DNA of 64,000 nucleotides from Thiofilum flexile DSM 14609 (GTDB lineage Bacteria > Pseudomonadota > Gammaproteobacteria > Thiotrichales > Thiotrichaceae), in NCBI RefSeq assembly GCF_000380185.1, contig NZ_KB904749.1, forward strand, positions 1-64,000. The letters are read 5' to 3'. Shown piece after piece: positions 63,572 to 64,000 of this stretch. A program made the translations under genes and the position numbers. The notes beneath the pieces are model-generated. The model ran no database searches. It saw nothing but the letters and a program-made list of their open reading frames with translations, and had not been told where the DNA came from. Each line of letters starts with the position of its first letter. Within the stretch, counting starts at the first letter, position 1.

Positions 63572-63773
63572 TATTTATGCCTGTGTGGGTTTGTTGTTTA
63601 TTTGAGACAATAATAACAATTTGTTACAAATGCCCAACAAATATCAGATAAACAGAAAAAATGGTTAAGATAAGTACTGATATGCACTTTTTTTGCTTTT
63701 TAATCGGGTAATATCCTCCATTAGTCGAATGTTTAGACGGTATTTCTTCAAACAATATTCAGGAGTTATGAGG

Positions 63774-64000
63774 ATGAAAGGTCACTTATATCAGGTCACG
63801 GTAGAGAAGCTTGCAGATAATCAAGGCAATCCGGTTAGTGCAGAAAAGCTAGTGTTTGAAGCTAGGAATCACGACGATCTAGCTACGTTGGTGAGTAAAG
63901 TAAAACAGCGCGGGCAGTTTGAAGAAGATGAGGCGACGGCTTTTATTGTTGGCCTAAAATTATTTAGTGAAGTGATGCTGCGCCATAAAGATATGGAGTT
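63774..64000 (+). CDS. DUF3861 family protein (runs off the right edge)
   Basis: The first 75 codons are present, starting MKGHLYQVTVEKLADNQGNP with NHDDLATLVSKVKQRG and FIVGLKLFSEVML, the DUF3861 pattern. Full members have about 90-100 residues, so only the end is missing. I chose the second ATG (63774), since AGGAG at 63761 is at the right distance; the first ATG (63768) is too close. Function is unknown. Confidence 0.82.
   Translation, partial: MKGHLYQVTVEKLADNQGNPVSAEKLVFEARNHDDLATLVSKVKQRGQFEEDEATAFIVGLKLFSEVMLRHKDME

Overview
This 64 kb window comes from the chromosome of a Gram-negative, most likely gammaproteobacterial, bacterium. It has moderate GC, dense coding on both strands, outer-membrane barrels (FadL type and others), lipoprotein and Sec signal peptides, a polyamine ABC operon, and guaBA, galU, cysM and purL of gammaproteobacterial type. 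A sulfur-oxidising Thiothrix-like relative is my guess from overall feel; nothing here proves it. I saw no rRNA, tRNA or CRISPR array.

Layout. 0-2 kb: tail of an IS982-type transposase, a small membrane protein, a membrane-bound AraC regulator and an orphan ribbon-helix-helix protein. 2-5.2 kb: guaB-guaA (GMP synthesis) with a clear terminator. 5.3-8.4 kb: a DUF6088/Fic pair, an alpha/beta hydrolase, and a phd-doc module flanked by a 51 bp direct repeat. 8.4-13.5 kb: cysM, a DEDDy exonuclease, and on the other strand two overlapping paralogous GTPases plus a DUF3465 protein. 13.6-17.3 kb: an Anbu-type proteasome-like protein, galU enclosed by two copies of a 130 bp quasi-palindromic repeat, a secreted protein and a DUF533 protein. 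17.4-24.1 kb: fadL with a VolA-like surface lipase, a LysE/LeuE exporter, a tandemly duplicated gene for small Lys/Val-rich secreted proteins, and a DUF523-DUF1722 protein.

24.2-40.1 kb is a polyamine/arginine locus: puuC, puuB, potF-potG-potH-potI-speB in a tightly overlapped operon, then a TAXI-TRAP transporter set and an arginine-type decarboxylase. Arginine can be decarboxylated to agmatine, cut by SpeB to putrescine, and putrescine taken up (Pot) or degraded (Puu). Two AT-rich unknown genes interrupt it.

40-48.3 kb is accessory: a MocR regulator, a type II restriction-modification locus (C5 methylase, HTH regulator, putative endonuclease), a flavin-binding protein, a YidD paralogue with a Cys-rich tail, YaiI, Uma2, a FitAB toxin-antitoxin pair and a DUF1275 protein. 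48.4-51.6 kb: secreted proteins and an MltB-like transglycosylase. 51.8-56.9 kb: a probably Fur-controlled iron operon (two imelysins, a di-haem peroxidase-like protein, DUF1513). 57-61 kb: purL. 61-62.7 kb: an AT-rich two-gene ATPase + TOPRIM cassette resembling OLD/PARIS-type anti-phage systems, the best candidate for an undescribed system. The window ends with a small barrel protein and the start of a DUF3861 gene.
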